From Pseudomonadota bacterium (GTDB taxonomy: Bacteria; Pseudomonadota; Gammaproteobacteria; Burkholderiales; Burkholderiaceae_C): 19,710 nucleotides of DNA. A program made the position numbers and the translations under genes. Within the stretch, counting starts at the first letter, position 1, and every line of letters begins with the position of its first letter. Under the pieces are notes generated by a model. That model saw only the letters and a program-made list of their open reading frames with translations, had not been told where the DNA came from and searched no databases. Of the stretch, positions 9,130 through 16,818 are shown piece after piece. The DNA is taken from positions 1-19,710 of the forward strand of contig JAFAGF010000287.1 in NCBI GenBank assembly GCA_023422975.1, written 5' to 3'.

Positions 9130-10020
9130 TTAAGCACCCTTGGCAGCAGCCATTTGAGCGGCTACTTCAGCTGCGAAATCGTCAGCCTTCTTCTCAATAC
9201 CTTCGCCCACCACGTACAGAGTAAAACCCTTCACGCTGGTGTTGGCAGCCTTGAGCATCTGAGCCACAGTTTGCTTGCCGTCAGCAGCCTTCACAAACAC
9301 TTGGTCAGCCAAAGAAACTTCCTTCAGATACTTCTGAACGGAACCTTCCACCATCTTGGCCACGATATCAGCAGGCTTGCCAGATTCAGCCGCCTTGCCT
9401 TCTGCCACGGAACGCTCCTTGGCGATCAGCTCAGCAGGCACATCAGCCGATGTCAATGCCACAGGCTTCATGGCAGCCACGTGCATAGCAACGTCCTTCG
9501 CAGCAGTTGCATCACCTTCGAATTCAACGATCACACCAATGCGCGAACCGTGCACGTACGAAGCCAGATTGCCTTCAAAGCGCTTGAAGCGGCGGAAAGA
9601 CATGTTTTCGCCGATCTTGCCAATCAAGCCCTTGCGTACATCTTCCAAAGTGGGGCCAAAACCGTCTTGCTCGTAAGCAACTGCACCCAAAGCTTCCACG
9701 TCGGCAGGATTGTGCTTGGCAACCAATTGGGCAGCAGCAGCAGCCATCGCCAAGAAGCTATCGTTCTTGGACACGAAGTCGGTTTCGCTATTCACTTCGA
9801 TCAAAGCACCGACGTTGCCATCGATGAAGGAAGCCACCACGCCTTCAGCAGTCACGCGCGATGCAGCCTTACCAGCCTTGGTACCCAGCTTCACACGCAG
9901 CAGCTCTTCTGCCTTGGTCATATCGCCATCAGCTTCGGTCAGAGCCTTCTTGCATTCCATCATGGGCGCATCAGTCTTTGCGCGCAGTTCAGCCACCATG
10001 CTTGCGGTAATTGCAGCCAT
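9130..10020 (-). CDS. tsf: Elongation factor Ts
   Basis: EF-Ts is the guanine nucleotide exchange factor that regenerates EF-Tu-GTP. The 296-residue product is close to family length (E. coli 283). The N-terminal UBA-like domain is [20 protein letters not shown], followed by signature 1, [17 protein letters not shown]. Signature 2, [13 protein letters not shown], contains the TDFV motif that disrupts the Mg site of EF-Tu. The core and dimerization domains follow, ending in an Ala-rich helix. The ATG at 10020 is preceded by GGAGAAACAAG. It follows rpsB as in nearly all bacteria, with a terminator-like hairpin between the two. Confidence 0.97.
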   Translation of the reverse strand: MAAITASMVAELRAKTDAPMMECKKALTEADGDMTKAEELLRVKLGTKAGKAASRVTAEGVVASFIDGNVGALIEVNSETDFVSKNDSFLAMAAAAAQLVAKHNPADVEALGAVAYEQDGFGPTLEDVRKGLIGKIGENMSFRRFKRFEGNLASYVHGSRIGVIVEFEGDATAAKDVAMHVAAMKPVALTSADVPAELIAKERSVAEGKAAESGKPADIVAKMVEGSVQKYLKEVSLADQVFVKAADGKQTVAQMLKAANTSVKGFTLYVVGEGIEKKADDFAAEVAAQMAAAKGA

Positions 10021-10065
10021 CTTGTTTCTCCGTATTCAGTTCAAATCGTTACAGGATTTCAGCTT

Positions 10066-10091
10066 AAAAAAAGGGGGCTACGTAGAGCCCC
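10066..10091 (-). terminator. Rho-independent terminator or attenuator between rpsB and tsf
   Basis: Read on the minus strand, GGGGCT (10091-10086) pairs perfectly with AGCCCC (10079-10074) across a six-base loop. One C and seven T follow (10072-10066). This is a canonical intrinsic terminator located 34 bases past the rpsB stop and inside the rpsB-tsf gap. Because tsf and later genes lack an obvious strong promoter of their own, it is probably a partial terminator that sets the S2 to EF-Ts ratio. A second small hairpin, CGCGA-CCTG-TCGCG, lies at 10101-10114, just before it. The opposite strand also has a short T-run (10094-10098). Confidence 0.75.
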
Positions 10092-10124
10092 GCTTTTTAT
10101 CGCGACAGGTCGCGCAGCCAGAGC

Positions 10125-10877
10125 TTAGGCAGCGGACTCATCCACTTCGACGAATTCATCAGTGCCTTCGCCAGCAGCCACCTTGGCGACGTCATTCAGA
10201 CGTGCTTCACGGCCTTCCAAGATCGCGTCAGCAATCGCACGAGCATACAGTGCAACAGCCTTGGCAGAGTCATCGTTACCAGGGATCACGTAGTCGATGC
10301 CATCAGGATTGTGGTTGGAGTCCACCACACCAATCAGCGGGATACCCAGCTTCTTGGCTTCGGAAATAGCAATCTTGTGGAAGCCCACGTCGATCACAAA
10401 GATAGCATCAGGCAAGGCAGCCATATCTTGAATGCCGCCAATGTCCTTCTCCAACTTTTCCAGTTCGCGAGCAAACATCAGCTGCTCTTTCTTGGACAGA
10501 GATTCCAGACCAGCTTCTTGCTGGACTTTCATGTCCTTCAAACGCTTGATGGAAGTCTTGACCGTCTTGAAGTTGGTCAGCATACCGCCCAACCAACGCT
10601 GATCCACATAAGGGACACCAGCGCGCTGAGCTTGCTCAGACACCAACTCACGTGCTTGGCGCTTGGTACCAACCATCAAAATGGTGCCGCCGTTAGAAGC
10701 CAGTTGCTTAGCAAACTTCTGGGCGTCCTGCAACATGGGCAGAGACTTTTCCAGGTTGATGATGTGAATCTTGTTGCGATGACCGAAGATGAACGAAGCC
10801 ATCTTGGGGTTCCAGAAACGTGTTTGGTGACCAAAGTGGACACCGGCTTCCAGCATTTCGCGCATGGTAACGGACAT
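10125..10877 (-). CDS. rpsB: 30S ribosomal protein S2
   Basis: S2 is a late-assembling small-subunit protein that bridges head and body and is needed for S1 binding. The 250-residue product (E. coli 241) begins [20 protein letters not shown] and continues [21 protein letters not shown]. The second signature region is [28 protein letters not shown]. It ends with an acidic tail, [10 protein letters not shown]. The frame is open to 10943, but the ATG at 10877 follows GGAGAAAATT and gives the family N-terminus. In E. coli this operon is repressed by S2 through the rpsB leader. A structured leader is visible here too (separate entry). Confidence 0.97.
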   Translation of the reverse strand: MSVTMREMLEAGVHFGHQTRFWNPKMASFIFGHRNKIHIINLEKSLPMLQDAQKFAKQLASNGGTILMVGTKRQARELVSEQAQRAGVPYVDQRWLGGMLTNFKTVKTSIKRLKDMKVQQEAGLESLSKKEQLMFARELEKLEKDIGGIQDMAALPDAIFVIDVGFHKIAISEAKKLGIPLIGVVDSNHNPDGIDYVIPGNDDSAKAVALYARAIADAILEGREARLNDVAKVAAGEGTDEFVEVDESAA

Positions 10878-10919
10878 AATTTTCTCCAAAAGGTTAGGTC
10901 TTAAATGCAGCTCGATTTT

Positions 10920-11014
10920 GTTGACAGCAGTGCCAAGCAACACCTTGAGAGAGCTGATTTGCGATTAACTTTGCAAGCTCCGCCACGCATATTACGAGGC
11001 AGTCAACTGCAAAG
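10920..11014 (-). promoter_or_regulatory. Structured rpsB 5' leader, candidate S2 autoregulatory element
   Basis: If transcription starts at the promoter near 11022, the rpsB leader is about 140 bases long. In RNA order, CTTTGCA (11014-11008) pairs with TGCAAAG (10975-10969). The adjoining GTTGAC (11007-11002) pairs with GTCAAC (10925-10920). This gives an a-b-a'-b' pseudoknot-type order. GCAGTTGACTGC can also fold locally. S2 control of rpsB-tsf through the leader is established in E. coli. That this structure does the same here is inference, and 6-7 bp matches can arise by chance. Confidence 0.35.
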
Positions 11015-11021
11015 CCGAAAA

Positions 11022-11030
11022 ATTTTAGCA
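11022..11030 (-). promoter_or_regulatory. Extended -10 promoter for the rpsB operon
   Basis: On the minus strand the sequence TGCTAAAAT gives an exact extended -10 element (TGn followed by TAAAAT). It is followed by an AT-rich stretch and lies about 145 bases before the rpsB start. A TTGGCA lies upstream, but at 20 bases from the hexamer it is too far to be a standard -35. No better promoter was seen in the 308-base intergenic region. This is a motif match only. Confidence 0.5.
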
Positions 11031-11123
11031 CAAGACCAGCACACCCTTGCCAAAGCCGCTCGCAAACTCCACCCACACCAGCCGCCAGACACAAGTACAA
11101 CACTTCATATTTCTTTGCGAATT

Positions 11124-11176
11124 GCGCTATTGACGATGGTGTTTGCAAGTCAAAATCAGTGTTTCCGCAATAGCGC
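11124..11176 (+). repeat. Perfect 9-bp inverted repeat ahead of the oxidoreductase start
   Basis: GCGCTATTG at 11124-11132 is exactly complementary to CAATAGCGC at 11168-11176, with 35 bases between. The second arm ends nine bases before the ATG at 11186, where a Shine-Dalgarno sequence would be expected and none is seen. It could be a DNA operator for a dimeric regulator or an RNA stem that hides the start region. The repeat is seen directly; its function is unknown. Confidence 0.45.
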
Positions 11177-11185
11177 CTACACGCC

Positions 11186-12433
11186 ATGAATATCGCCATC
11201 GTGGGAGCCGGGATTACCGGCATCTCCACGGCCTTGGAATTTGCCCGAGACGGGCACCAAGTTACCGTCTACGAACAAATGAATGCCACCGCCGAGGAAG
11301 CCAGTTTTGCTCCTGGTGGCTGGCTATCGCCCTTTGCCGCACAAAGCTTGGCCACTCCTGGCACAGGCATGCCGCTCAAGGCCCTGCTCCGTGGCGCCAA
11401 CTTGCTACAAGCTCCGGGCATGCTGGGTTCGCCCAACTGGCGCTGGATGCGTCAATGGAAAAAAAATGAAAAGCTTGCCCTCAAACAAGACAGCCAACAG
11501 CCTTGTGCCGCCCTGCATGCACTGGGCGGCTACAGCGCCAGCTTGCGCTGGCAAGACTGCGAAGACACCGACATGGCGGCAGAGCGCAAATCTGGCAGTT
11601 TGGTATTGCTGCGCTCCCCACAGGAAGTAGAGTTCTGGAACAGCCAACTCCCCCTTCTCCAAGCACAGGGCGTGAACTGCAAGCTGCTCAGCGCACCACA
11701 AGCCCAAACGCTGGAGCCCGGACTAGGCCAAGAGATCTCTTGGCTCAACGCCCTGCACTTTCCCGATGGCGAATCCATCAACCCACGCCTTTGGGCACAT
11801 TACCTGCGCCTGCAAGCCCAAGAAATAGGCGTCGCATTTCGCACAGGCACGTCCATTCAAAAAATCAGCAGCCAGCCCATGGGCCTCGAAGTTGCAGGCC
11901 AGCTACACCCTTTTGATACGTTGGTGCTTTGCACTGGAGCCAGTCACCAACTCACAGAATCGCTGGGGCTGAGGCTGCCATTGATGCCCATCTGGGGGTA
12001 CAGCGTGACCGCTCCCGTTCGCGATCCGCTACAAGCCCCTCGCGCCGCTATCATGGACTGGGCGCAACAAGCCACCATCAGCCGTATGGGGCAACGCATC
12101 CGCATCACAGCAGGCCTGGAAATGGGCAGCCACGCCGGCGCTGCACACCACAACCCCACACTGCAGCGCATGTACCGCTTACTCAATGACTGGTTCCCCG
12201 GTGGGGCGCACCTATCTTCCCCCCAGGTACAGGTGTGGCGCGGCAGCCGCGGCTATCTGCCGGATGGCCTGCCTGCCGTAGGCAACAGCGGCCACCCGAA
12301 TATATGGCTCAACATCGCGCATGGCAGTCACGGCGCCAGCCTTGCTGCAGGCTGCGCCCGCGCCGTCGCAGACATGGCACAACACCAAACACCTGCCATC
12401 GACATGCAAGCCTTTTCTCCGCTACGTTTTTAG
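11186..12433 (+). CDS. DadA-like FAD-dependent amino acid oxidoreductase
   Basis: This belongs to the DAO family of flavin enzymes and most resembles the D-amino acid dehydrogenase DadA, which oxidises D-amino acids to 2-oxo acids and passes electrons to the respiratory chain. Of 415 residues, the N-terminus IAIVGAGITGISTALEFA has the FAD-binding GxGxxG at 7-12. It is followed by the ribose-binding YEQ and by FAPGGWLSPFAA, which corresponds to the conserved DadA segment after the Rossmann fold. The C-terminus has VWRGSRGYLPDGLPAVG and NIWLNIAHGSHGASLAAG, the usual FAD-contacting end. Length is near DadA (432). There is no strong ribosome binding site at the ATG. It is 8 bases upstream of the NAD(P)HX repair gene, suggesting one transcript. 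Substrate cannot be told from sequence, so no gene symbol is given. Confidence 0.85.
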   Translation: MNIAIVGAGITGISTALEFARDGHQVTVYEQMNATAEEASFAPGGWLSPFAAQSLATPGTGMPLKALLRGANLLQAPGMLGSPNWRWMRQWKKNEKLALKQDSQQPCAALHALGGYSASLRWQDCEDTDMAAERKSGSLVLLRSPQEVEFWNSQLPLLQAQGVNCKLLSAPQAQTLEPGLGQEISWLNALHFPDGESINPRLWAHYLRLQAQEIGVAFRTGTSIQKISSQPMGLEVAGQLHPFDTLVLCTGASHQLTESLGLRLPLMPIWGYSVTAPVRDPLQAPRAAIMDWAQQATISRMGQRIRITAGLEMGSHAGAAHHNPTLQRMYRLLNDWFPGGAHLSSPQVQVWRGSRGYLPDGLPAVGNSGHPNIWLNIAHGSHGASLAAGCARAVADMAQHQTPAIDMQAFSPLRF

Positions 12434-12441
12434 GGCCCATC

Positions 12442-13953
12442 ATGCTGCAGCGCATTCACCTCCACCAAGCCCAACCGCTGCCGCTGTGGAATGCGCAAAG
12501 CAGCAAGCACATTGAACAAGCAGCACTCGCCACTGCACACCAACCCAGTCTGATGCAACGTGCAGGCCTGTCAGTGGCACAACTGGCCTGCGCCATCGCT
12601 CCGCACGCACAACAAGCCTGGGTACTCTGCGGTCCCGGCAACAACGGCGGCGACGGCCTGATTGCCGCCTACACACTGGCACAACACGGATTGGCTGTCT
12701 GGGTTCATTGGCTGGGCCACCCAGAGCGCAGCAGCCACGACACCCTGCACGCGTGGCAGCAAGCACGCCAAGCCCCCATTCACTGGCTTGACACCAACCA
12801 GAACCCCGCATTGGGCGCCGATGACGTGGTGATTGATGCCCTGCTTGGACTTGGTCAGCACCCGCAACCCAGCACAACAAACACCCCACTGCAACAATTG
12901 CTGCAACACAGCTATCGCAGCCCCGCACATGCCTTGGCTGTCGACATCCCCACCGGCCTCGATACCAACCATGGCACTTGGCAACCCGGTTTCGCCCCTC
13001 CAGACAACTGGGCACCCCACAGCCGCCACACACTCAGCCTGCTCACCCTCAAGCCCGGCCTTTTCACTGGTGACGGTCACGATGCCTGCGGCCATGTGTG
13101 GTGGGACGCCCTCGAATGCAGCAGCACACTACAGCAACATCCGCCCAGCGCATGGCTGAATGCAGCCCCCATCACCTCGCAGCGCCGGCACAACAGCCAC
13201 AAAGGCAGCTTTGGCGATGTCTTGGTGATTGGCGGCGCCCAAGGCATGGCGGGCGCCGCCATTCTCGCGGCCTGCACCGCCCTGCACCACGGCGCAGGCC
13301 GCACACTGCTGCACCTGCTTGATACCAACCACCCCGGCATTGCTGCCATACCGCCGGATGTCATGCAGCCCAGCGCCTGCAACACGCGCGCGCAACTGCC
13401 GCACGCAACCGTCGTCTGCGGCTGCGGTGGTGGCAGCGCTGTTGAGGACTGGCTGGCAGACGTCCTCACCCTTGCGCCACGACTGGTGCTGGATGCCGAC
13501 GCACTCAATGCCGTGGCACGCAACCCAGCACTGCGCGCCACACTGCAAGCGCGCCATGCACGCGGACAAGGCACCATCCTGACCCCACACCCCCTGGAAG
13601 CCGCACGCCTGCTGCAGCGCACCACCGCCGAGGTACAAGCCCAGCGCCTGCTGGCCGCACAAACACTGGCCGACCAGTTGCAGGCCACCATCATCCTCAA
13701 AGGCTCCGGCAGCATCATCGCCAGCCCTGGGTGCACACCGCACATCAACCCCACAGGCAATGCCCGCCTTGCGATTGGCGGCACCGGCGATGTACTGGCT
13801 GGCTTGGTTGCCGCACGCTGGCAAGCCAGCACCTCCAGCCACACTACCGCCTGCCATGCCGCCTGGGAGCACGGCACTCTGGCAGACCAGTGGCCCGCTT
13901 CACAGGCACTGACGGCCTCCGCCCTGGCCCAAGCGCAACTTCGCCCAATTTAA
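12442..13953 (+). CDS. nnr: Bifunctional NAD(P)HX epimerase / ADP-dependent dehydratase
   Basis: This enzyme repairs hydrated NADH and NADPH (NAD(P)HX). The N-terminal YjeF_N epimerase interconverts R and S forms, and the C-terminal ribokinase-like domain dehydrates the S form using ADP. The 503 residues include GNNGGDG at 66-72, VVIDALLGLG at about 129-138 (K-binding Asp132) and VDIPTGLD at 167-174 (catalytic Asp168). The dehydratase domain starts at HKGSFGDVLVIGGAQG (about 253), with LVLDADALNAV, TILTPHPLEAARLL and GNARLAIGGTGDVLAG (GGTGD at 446-450). The frame opens earlier (12235), but that part overlaps the upstream gene; the ATG at 12442 with AGGG upstream gives the family length (E. 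coli 515). It is GC-rich and His/Ala/Gln-rich. It ends at a bidirectional terminator. Confidence 0.92.
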   Translation: MLQRIHLHQAQPLPLWNAQSSKHIEQAALATAHQPSLMQRAGLSVAQLACAIAPHAQQAWVLCGPGNNGGDGLIAAYTLAQHGLAVWVHWLGHPERSSHDTLHAWQQARQAPIHWLDTNQNPALGADDVVIDALLGLGQHPQPSTTNTPLQQLLQHSYRSPAHALAVDIPTGLDTNHGTWQPGFAPPDNWAPHSRHTLSLLTLKPGLFTGDGHDACGHVWWDALECSSTLQQHPPSAWLNAAPITSQRRHNSHKGSFGDVLVIGGAQGMAGAAILAACTALHHGAGRTLLHLLDTNHPGIAAIPPDVMQPSACNTRAQLPHATVVCGCGGGSAVEDWLADVLTLAPRLVLDADALNAVARNPALRATLQARHARGQGTILTPHPLEAARLLQRTTAEVQAQRLLAAQTLADQLQATIILKGSGSIIASPGCTPHINPTGNARLAIGGTGDVLAGLVAARWQASTSSHTTACHAAWEHGTLADQWPASQALTASALAQAQLRPI

Positions 13954-13960
13954 ATAAAAA

Positions 13961-13984
13961 AGAGTGCTGCCAGCGCTTATTTTT
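13961..13984. terminator. Bidirectional terminator between nnr and rnr
   Basis: AGTGCT (13963-13968) pairs with AGCGCT (13972-13977) across a GCC loop, with one wobble pair. On the plus strand it is followed by TATTTTT (13978-13984), starting eight bases after the nnr stop. On the minus strand the same stem is followed by C and a run of six T, which ends rnr transcripts. Convergent genes sharing one intrinsic terminator is a common arrangement. The remainder of the gap up to the rnr stop (13985-14073) holds only weak 5-bp hairpins. Confidence 0.75.
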
Positions 13985-14073
13985 CAATGTACTCAGATAC
14001 AAAAGCATCTGAAACCCACTAAAAATCAGCGCCAACAGCTCTCTTTTATAGAGCCCGCTTGATACGTCGCACC

Positions 14074-16431
14074 TTAGCGGCGCTTTTTGCCAGCCTTGTC
14101 CCCAGCCTTCACCCCTGGCTTGCTCGCGCCGGGCTTCTTGCCACGCGCCGCGCCAAAAGCCACGGCCGCAGGATCTGCCCATGCTGCAGTACCCGCTGCC
14201 TTCACTGGTTTACCAGCGCTGCGTTTTTTATCTTGTGCACGTGCACGTGCACGTGGCGCAGGCTCGGCATAGGCAGACGGCGCCTCCGCATCCCGGCGCT
14301 CACGCCGCGGCTCAGCACCGCGCTGTCGCCCTGAGCGCCCAGCACCTGCGCGCGACTGCATCTGCGCTGCATCAGCCTCATCCTGAACAATGCGAAAGTC
14401 AATTTTTCGCCCATCCAAATCCACGCGACTGACTTGCACCTGCAAACGCGTGCCAATGGCGTAGCGCACACCTGAGCGCTCACCACGCAACTCTTGGCGC
14501 TGCTCATCAAACTTGAAGTAGTCACCACCCAACTCCGTGATGTGCACCAGGCCTTCGACATACATCGCATCCAGCGTGACAAAGATGCCAAAGGTGGTCA
14601 CCGCCGTCACCGTGCCCGCAAACTCCTCACCCAGGTAGTCGCGCATGTATTTGCACTTGAGCCAGGCCTCCACATCACGACTGGCCTCATCGGCACGGCG
14701 CTCATTGGCACTGCAATGCAGGCCCGCAGCCTCCCAACCTTGCAACTCGGCCTGCTGCAATTTGCTGCGCGGGCTGATTTGTGGCTCTGTCACGCGGCTG
14801 GCCAAGCGTTTAGCCAGCTTCTCCTGCGCCTCACCAGGCGTTGGCAGCTTGGGCAGTTTGTATTTCGCATCCACCAAAATGGACTTGATCACACGGTGCA
14901 CCAGCAAATCCGGATAGCGACGAATCGGGCTGGTGAAGTGTGTGTAGGCATCAAACGCCAAGCCGAAGTGACCACCGTTATCGGGCATGTACATGGCTTG
15001 CATCATGGTGCGCAGCAGCATGGTGTGAATTTGCTGTGCGTCTGGCCGGTCTTTGGTGGCATCGGCTATCGCCTGAAACTCTGCCGGCTTGGGCGAGTCA
15101 CTCACCGACATATTCACCCCCGTGGCCTTGAGATAGCCACGCAGCAAATCAATTTTCTCTGCCGACGGCTTATCGTGCACACGGTACAGCGCAGTGCGGC
15201 CATTTTGTTCAATAAAGTCTGCCGCACATACATTGGCAGCCAGCATGCACTCTTCAATCAACCGGTGCGCGTCATTGCGCGTGCGCGGCACGATTTTTTC
15301 AATGCGTCCGTTTTCATCGCAAACAATTTGCGTCTCTACCGTATCGAAGTCAACAGCTCCGCGCTGCTGACGAGCCTGCAGCAGTGCACGGAATACGCCA
15401 TGCAAATTCAGCAAATCTGGCACGCGCTCTTTGCGCTGTGAAGCTTCAGGCCCACGCGTGTTCGACAAAATAGCCGCCACTTCCGTGTAGGTAAAGCGAG
15501 CATGGCTGTGCATCACACCCGGATAGAACTGGTAGGCATGCACTTCACCCTTGGCCGTCACTAGCATGTCGCACACCATGCAAAGGCGATCCACACCCGG
15601 GTTCAAGGAGCACAAACCATTCGAGAGCTTTTCCGGCAGCATCGGAATGACCCGCCGCGGAAAATACACACTGGTTGCGCGCTCGTAGGCATCAATATCG
15701 ATGGCATTGCCGTTTTGCACATAGTGGCTCACATCCGCAATCGCCACCAGCAAACGCCACCCTTTACCGCGACCCACCTTGGCAGGCTCGCAGTACACAG
15801 CATCGTCAAAGTCGCGCGCATCTTCACCATCAATCGTGCACAAAGGCACATCGCGCAAATCCACACGCCCTTTGCGATCTTTGGCCACTACTTTTTCAGG
15901 CAAAGCCTTGGCTGCCGCCAAACAAGCCTCCGAGAAAATATGCGGCACCCCATATTTGCGCACGGCAATTTCAATCTCCATGCCGGGGTCATCCATCTCA
16001 CCCAGCACCTCCACAATGCGCCCTACAGGCTGGCCGAACAGTGCGGGAGCCTCTGTCAGCTCGACCACCACCACCTGCCCGGTCTTGGCATTGCCCGTTG
16101 CACCCTGCGGCACCAGCACATCTTGGCCATAGCGCTTGTCTTCAGGCGCCACCAGCCATACGCCACTTTCTTGCAGCAGACGACCAATCAAGGTTTTGGT
16201 GGGGCGATCAACAATCTCAACAATATGCCCCTCAGGGCGCCCACGCCGGTCTTGCCGCACGATATTGACACGCACTCGATCCTTGTGAAGCACCGCGCGC
16301 ATCTCGTTGGCTGGTATGAAGATATCGGCCTCGCCATCATCACAAATGACAAAACCGTGTCCGTCTCGATGCCCCTGCACAATCCCTTCAATCTCTTTTG
16401 GCGAAGTGCGTGAGTTAGTGCGAGGGTCCAT
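14074..16431 (-). CDS. rnr: Ribonuclease R
   Basis: RNase R is a processive 3'-5' exoribonuclease that degrades structured RNA and helps in rRNA and tmRNA quality control. Of 785 residues, the cold-shock domains come first (GIVQGHRDGHGFVI from residue 16). The RNB catalytic domain follows, with DGEDARDFDDAV at 201-212; its Asp201, 207, 209 and 210 match E. coli Asp272, 278, 280 and 281. An S1 domain lies near 630-710 (GTVTAVTTFGIFVTLDAMYVEGLVHI), and the end is a Lys/Arg-rich tail. The E. coli N-terminal winged-helix region (about 80 residues) is absent. The open frame runs on to 16605 across a tRNA gene, so that start is excluded. I chose the ATG at 16431. A TTG at 16446 with AGGAAAG upstream is an alternative, adding five residues. 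Confidence 0.94.
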   Translation of the reverse strand: MDPRTNSRTSPKEIEGIVQGHRDGHGFVICDDGEADIFIPANEMRAVLHKDRVRVNIVRQDRRGRPEGHIVEIVDRPTKTLIGRLLQESGVWLVAPEDKRYGQDVLVPQGATGNAKTGQVVVVELTEAPALFGQPVGRIVEVLGEMDDPGMEIEIAVRKYGVPHIFSEACLAAAKALPEKVVAKDRKGRVDLRDVPLCTIDGEDARDFDDAVYCEPAKVGRGKGWRLLVAIADVSHYVQNGNAIDIDAYERATSVYFPRRVIPMLPEKLSNGLCSLNPGVDRLCMVCDMLVTAKGEVHAYQFYPGVMHSHARFTYTEVAAILSNTRGPEASQRKERVPDLLNLHGVFRALLQARQQRGAVDFDTVETQIVCDENGRIEKIVPRTRNDAHRLIEECMLAANVCAADFIEQNGRTALYRVHDKPSAEKIDLLRGYLKATGVNMSVSDSPKPAEFQAIADATKDRPDAQQIHTMLLRTMMQAMYMPDNGGHFGLAFDAYTHFTSPIRRYPDLLVHRVIKSILVDAKYKLPKLPTPGEAQEKLAKRLASRVTEPQISPRSKLQQAELQGWEAAGLHCSANERRADEASRDVEAWLKCKYMRDYLGEEFAGTVTAVTTFGIFVTLDAMYVEGLVHITELGGDYFKFDEQRQELRGERSGVRYAIGTRLQVQVSRVDLDGRKIDFRIVQDEADAAQMQSRAGAGRSGRQRGAEPRRERRDAEAPSAYAEPAPRARARAQDKKRSAGKPVKAAGTAAWADPAAVAFGAARGKKPGASKPGVKAGDKAGKKRR
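14235..14252. repeat. Tandem GTGCAC hexamer, three copies, inside rnr
   Basis: GTGCAC is repeated three times without interruption, followed by GTG. On the coding strand it encodes alternating Arg-Ala residues (RARARA) in the basic tail of RNase R. A change of one unit would keep the frame and only change tail length. Confidence 0.85.
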
Positions 16432-16436
16432 TTTTT

Positions 16437-16447
16437 TGCTATACAAT
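16437..16447 (+). promoter_or_regulatory. Extended -10 promoter for the tRNA-Leu array
   Basis: TTGCTATACAAT on the plus strand fits an extended -10 (TGC then TATACA). It lies about 19 bases before the first tRNA, leaving a short 5' leader. No good -35 hexamer was seen at the right distance. The motif sits directly against the divergent rnr start, so the two initiation regions nearly overlap. Confidence 0.5.
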
Positions 16448-16465
16448 CTAAATCTTTCCTGAAAA

Positions 16466-16550
<85 letters not shown>

Positions 16551-16580
16551 AGTTTAACGACAACTGCTTGCAGTGTTGGA

Positions 16581-16620
16581 AAACAAAAAGTTCATAAATT
16601 ACCAAATGAACGTTTTGTTT
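16581..16620. repeat. Long AT-rich hairpin between tRNA-Leu copies 1 and 2
   Basis: AAACAAAAAGTTCAT (16581-16595) pairs with ATGAACGTTTTGTTT (16606-16620) at 14 of 15 positions, across a ten-base loop. It is unrelated in sequence to the hairpins of the other two spacers. It may mark the 3' end or processing of the copy 1 transcript, or be a binding site. The rest of this 141-base spacer holds the weak terminator-like element at 16622 and no recognised gene. Confidence 0.6.
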
Positions 16621-16621
16621 G

Positions 16622-16639
16622 GAAGTAAACTTCTTTTTT
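16622..16639 (+). terminator. Weak terminator-like element after tRNA-Leu copy 1
   Basis: GAAG-TAAA-CTTC (16622-16633) is followed directly by six T (16634-16639). The stem is only four to five AT-rich pairs, so it would be weak alone, but it lies one base after the long hairpin at 16581-16620. It may partly separate copy 1 from copies 2-4. No convincing promoter for copies 2-4 was found after it. Confidence 0.3.
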
Positions 16640-16691
16640 CAGCGAAATATGAAATTTATTGAAAGACCTTAGCAGGCTTCAGTAAATATCA

Positions 16692-16776
<85 letters not shown>

Positions 16777-16818
16777 AAATTTGCGATGCATGCTTTGTTC
16801 AGTGCGCATCAACAAAAG

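Larger units (their letters stand above)
10878..11185. other. Divergent intergenic region between rpsB and the FAD oxidoreductase gene
   Basis: This 308-base gap separates the leftward rpsB operon from the rightward oxidoreductase operon. The left part holds the rpsB leader and promoter. The right part holds a 9-bp inverted repeat before the rightward gene, and a weak plus-strand promoter-like pair starting at TTGACG (11130-11135) with AAAATC about 16 bases later. No convincing small gene is present: the minus-strand frame here (10894-11229) has no ribosome binding site and no recognisable product. Confidence 0.7.

Noticed and set aside
9154..10128. 324-residue plus-strand open frame
   Set aside because: Antisense to tsf, which is certain; His/Ser-rich with no motif and no ribosome binding site.
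10894..11229. Small minus-strand gene (111 codons) upstream of rpsB
   Set aside because: No ribosome binding site, no recognisable domain, and it overlaps the probable rpsB promoter and leader and the divergent gene start.
12235..12441. Upstream start for the NAD(P)HX repair enzyme
   Set aside because: It lies within the oxidoreductase gene and encodes an Arg-rich stretch unlike the family; the ATG at 12442 fits.
13077..13877. 266-residue minus-strand open frame
   Set aside because: Antisense to the dehydratase half of the NAD(P)HX repair enzyme; Cys/Trp-rich shadow.
14494..15441. 315-residue plus-strand open frame
   Set aside because: Antisense to the catalytic domain of RNase R; no protein features.
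16658..16691. Promoter TTGAAA / TAAATA directly before tRNA copy 2
   Set aside because: The -10 would be only three bases from the mature tRNA end, so transcription would start inside the tRNA.
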